A stretch of DNA of 6,415 bases. Origin: UBA4615 sp044360485 (lineage in GTDB: Bacteria > Pseudomonadota > Gammaproteobacteria > Burkholderiales > Burkholderiaceae_E). The translations under genes and the position numbers were made by a program. The notes beneath the pieces were generated by a model. It did not search any database. It was not told the origin of the DNA and saw only the letters and a program-made list of their open reading frames with translations. The DNA lies in the NCBI GenBank assembly GCA_044360485.1, contig JBIKKG010000209.1:1-6415 (forward strand). The letters run 5' to 3'. Below are positions 5,531-6,415 of the stretch, piece by piece. Position 1 is the first letter of the stretch; every line of letters starts with the position of its first letter.

Positions 5531-5557
5531 TCGGACGCAGGATGCTCAGGCGCCTTT

Positions 5558-5571
5558 GACCGGGCTCGGTC
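5558..5571. terminator. Weak hairpin in the convergent gap between the SDR and the MFS gene
   Basis: GACCG (5558-5562) and CGGTC (5567-5571) form a 5-bp stem with a GGCT loop in the 52-bp gap between two convergent genes. It is correctly placed for a shared terminator but is short and has no T-run on either strand. Confidence 0.25.
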
Positions 5572-5582
5572 CGGCGATCGGA

Positions 5583-6415
5583 TCAGTTGGCCTCGGGCCC
5601 GCGGTGCAGGCTGCGTGCTTCCGATCGGGGCAGTACGGCCACGCCGAACAACGCGACCACAGCGGCCATGAGGTAGGCAGGCCCGAAACCCGCAAACGAT
5701 CCGACCGCACCGAAGGCCAGCGGGCCGCCCACCAAGCCTGCGGTCATGACCACCATTACAGCGCCCGTGGCCGAGCCCACTTCCGATGGCGGCACGCGCA
5801 ATGACACTTCGGCCAGGAATACGCCGTTCCAACCGGCCGCCGTGAGCCCGAAGATCGCCAGCAGCGGCCACATCCACAGTTCGGGCAACTGCGCACCGAA
5901 CAGCCCCAGCAAAGCCGCGCAGGCGGCGGTGACCAGACCCAGACCACGCAGTACCGCAGCTGGTTGGCCGCTGCGGCTGGCCACCCATCCCCACAAAATT
6001 CGGCCCACGAAGCCGCCGGCTTGCGCCACCGCGAGCCATTGACCAGCTTGCACCAGGCTGACGCCCCGCTCGGTGACCGCATAGGTGACGAACCAGCCGT
6101 TGAGGCAAATTTGCGTGGCAGCGAAGGCACCTGCACACAGCGACATGCGGCGCAAATCGGGCGAGGCCGCCAGGCGCTGCAATGATTCAATCGCGCCGAT
6201 GCGTCGGCCGGCCACCATGGGCGGTACAGGCCAGTCGCTCATGGCCCGCTGCATCGACGCCATGCCGACCAGCAGCAACAGCGCCACGATCAGGCAGGCC
6301 TGTTTCCAGCCTAGTGCCAGCGCCATCAGCGGCAGGCTTGCCGAGCCCACGAAGGAGCCGACTTGCACACCCGACTGTTTCAATGAAAACAGTAGCGGCT
6401 GCTGGCGCGGTGGCA
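5583..6415 (-). CDS. Major facilitator superfamily (MFS) transporter, C-terminal part
   Basis: The frame is open to the right edge; 276 residues are visible and the N-terminus (perhaps 120-150 residues, about four membrane helices) lies outside. The TTG near 6383 is internal, because in-frame coding continues upstream with P-P-R-Q-Q-P-L-L-F-S-L-K-Q-S-G-V, typical of the fifth helix of 12-helix MFS carriers. Numbering from the edge, hydrophobic helices fall near 16-34, 36-52, 88-110, 120-143, 153-173, 178-200, 213-236 and 240-262, i.e. the last eight of twelve. A polar central loop (about 55-87) separates the halves, and GRILWGWVASRSG (137-149) is the degenerate motif A between helices 8 and 9. 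It is an inner-membrane carrier, probably for a small organic anion by proton symport, although export cannot be excluded. It converges on the SDR gene. Confidence 0.9.
   Translation of the reverse strand, partial: PPRQQPLLFSLKQSGVQVGSFVGSASLPLMALALGWKQACLIVALLLLVGMASMQRAMSDWPVPPMVAGRRIGAIESLQRLAASPDLRRMSLCAGAFAATQICLNGWFVTYAVTERGVSLVQAGQWLAVAQAGGFVGRILWGWVASRSGQPAAVLRGLGLVTAACAALLGLFGAQLPELWMWPLLAIFGLTAAGWNGVFLAEVSLRVPPSEVGSATGAVMVVMTAGLVGGPLAFGAVGSFAGFGPAYLMAAVVALFGVAVLPRSEARSLHRGPEAN

Noticed and set aside
5323..6138. A 271-codon minus-strand frame spanning the SDR end and the MFS gene
   Set aside because: It overlaps two conserved genes in other frames, is rich in Arg and Gly/Ala from GC-rich shadow reading, and matches no family I recognise.
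6381..6383. TTG as the start of the MFS protein
   Set aside because: The frame continues open to the window edge with typical MFS sequence before this codon, and the helix count shows that about four N-terminal helices are missing.
1..6415. Mobile element, CRISPR array, tRNA/rRNA, toxin-antitoxin or defence system
   Set aside because: I found no transposase, integrase, direct-repeat array, RNA-gene-like structure or small paired genes; the content is metabolic and transport genes throughout.

Overview
This is GC-rich DNA, roughly 60-65% G+C by eye, with tightly packed genes and GGAGAC-type ribosome binding sites. Two genes encode Bug/TctC-type periplasmic solute-binding proteins, a family greatly expanded in Bordetella, Achromobacter, Cupriavidus and relatives. 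Together these point to a betaproteobacterium of the order Burkholderiales, perhaps Alcaligenaceae. That placement is an inference, because the window holds no rRNA or marker gene.

Layout from left to right: (1) the N-terminal 84 codons of an enoyl-CoA hydratase/isomerase, minus strand, running off the left edge; (2) a short divergent gap; (3) a complete mandelate racemase-type enolase-superfamily enzyme on the plus strand (340-1512); (4) a convergent junction with two hairpins; (5) a minus-strand set transcribed right to left: a short-chain dehydrogenase (SDR, 4445-3675), then two tandem paralogous Bug/TctC binding proteins (3593-2607 and 2545-1568), each with its own ribosome binding site; (6) a divergent gap of about 200 bp with inverted repeats, the best candidate control region; (7) a second SDR on the plus strand (4646-5530); (8) the C-terminal two thirds of a major facilitator transporter on the minus strand, running off the right edge.

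The gene content reads as an accessory catabolic locus for an organic (probably hydroxy or sugar) acid. The Bug proteins would capture a carboxylate in the periplasm and the MFS protein could offer a second uptake route. The enolase-superfamily enzyme would dehydrate or epimerise the acid, the SDRs would oxidise or reduce alcohol/ketone groups, and the hydratase-family enzyme would act on a CoA thioester. The substrate cannot be read from the sequence, and no regulator or TctA/TctB membrane subunit lies in the window. I found no mobile element, CRISPR array, RNA gene or clearly novel system. The points most worth a second look are the diverged tandem Bug pair, the loss of the usual catalytic-tetrad Asn in both SDRs, the K-x-R / D-x-H / D-H active-site signature of the enolase-superfamily enzyme, and the inverted repeats between the divergent SDR genes.
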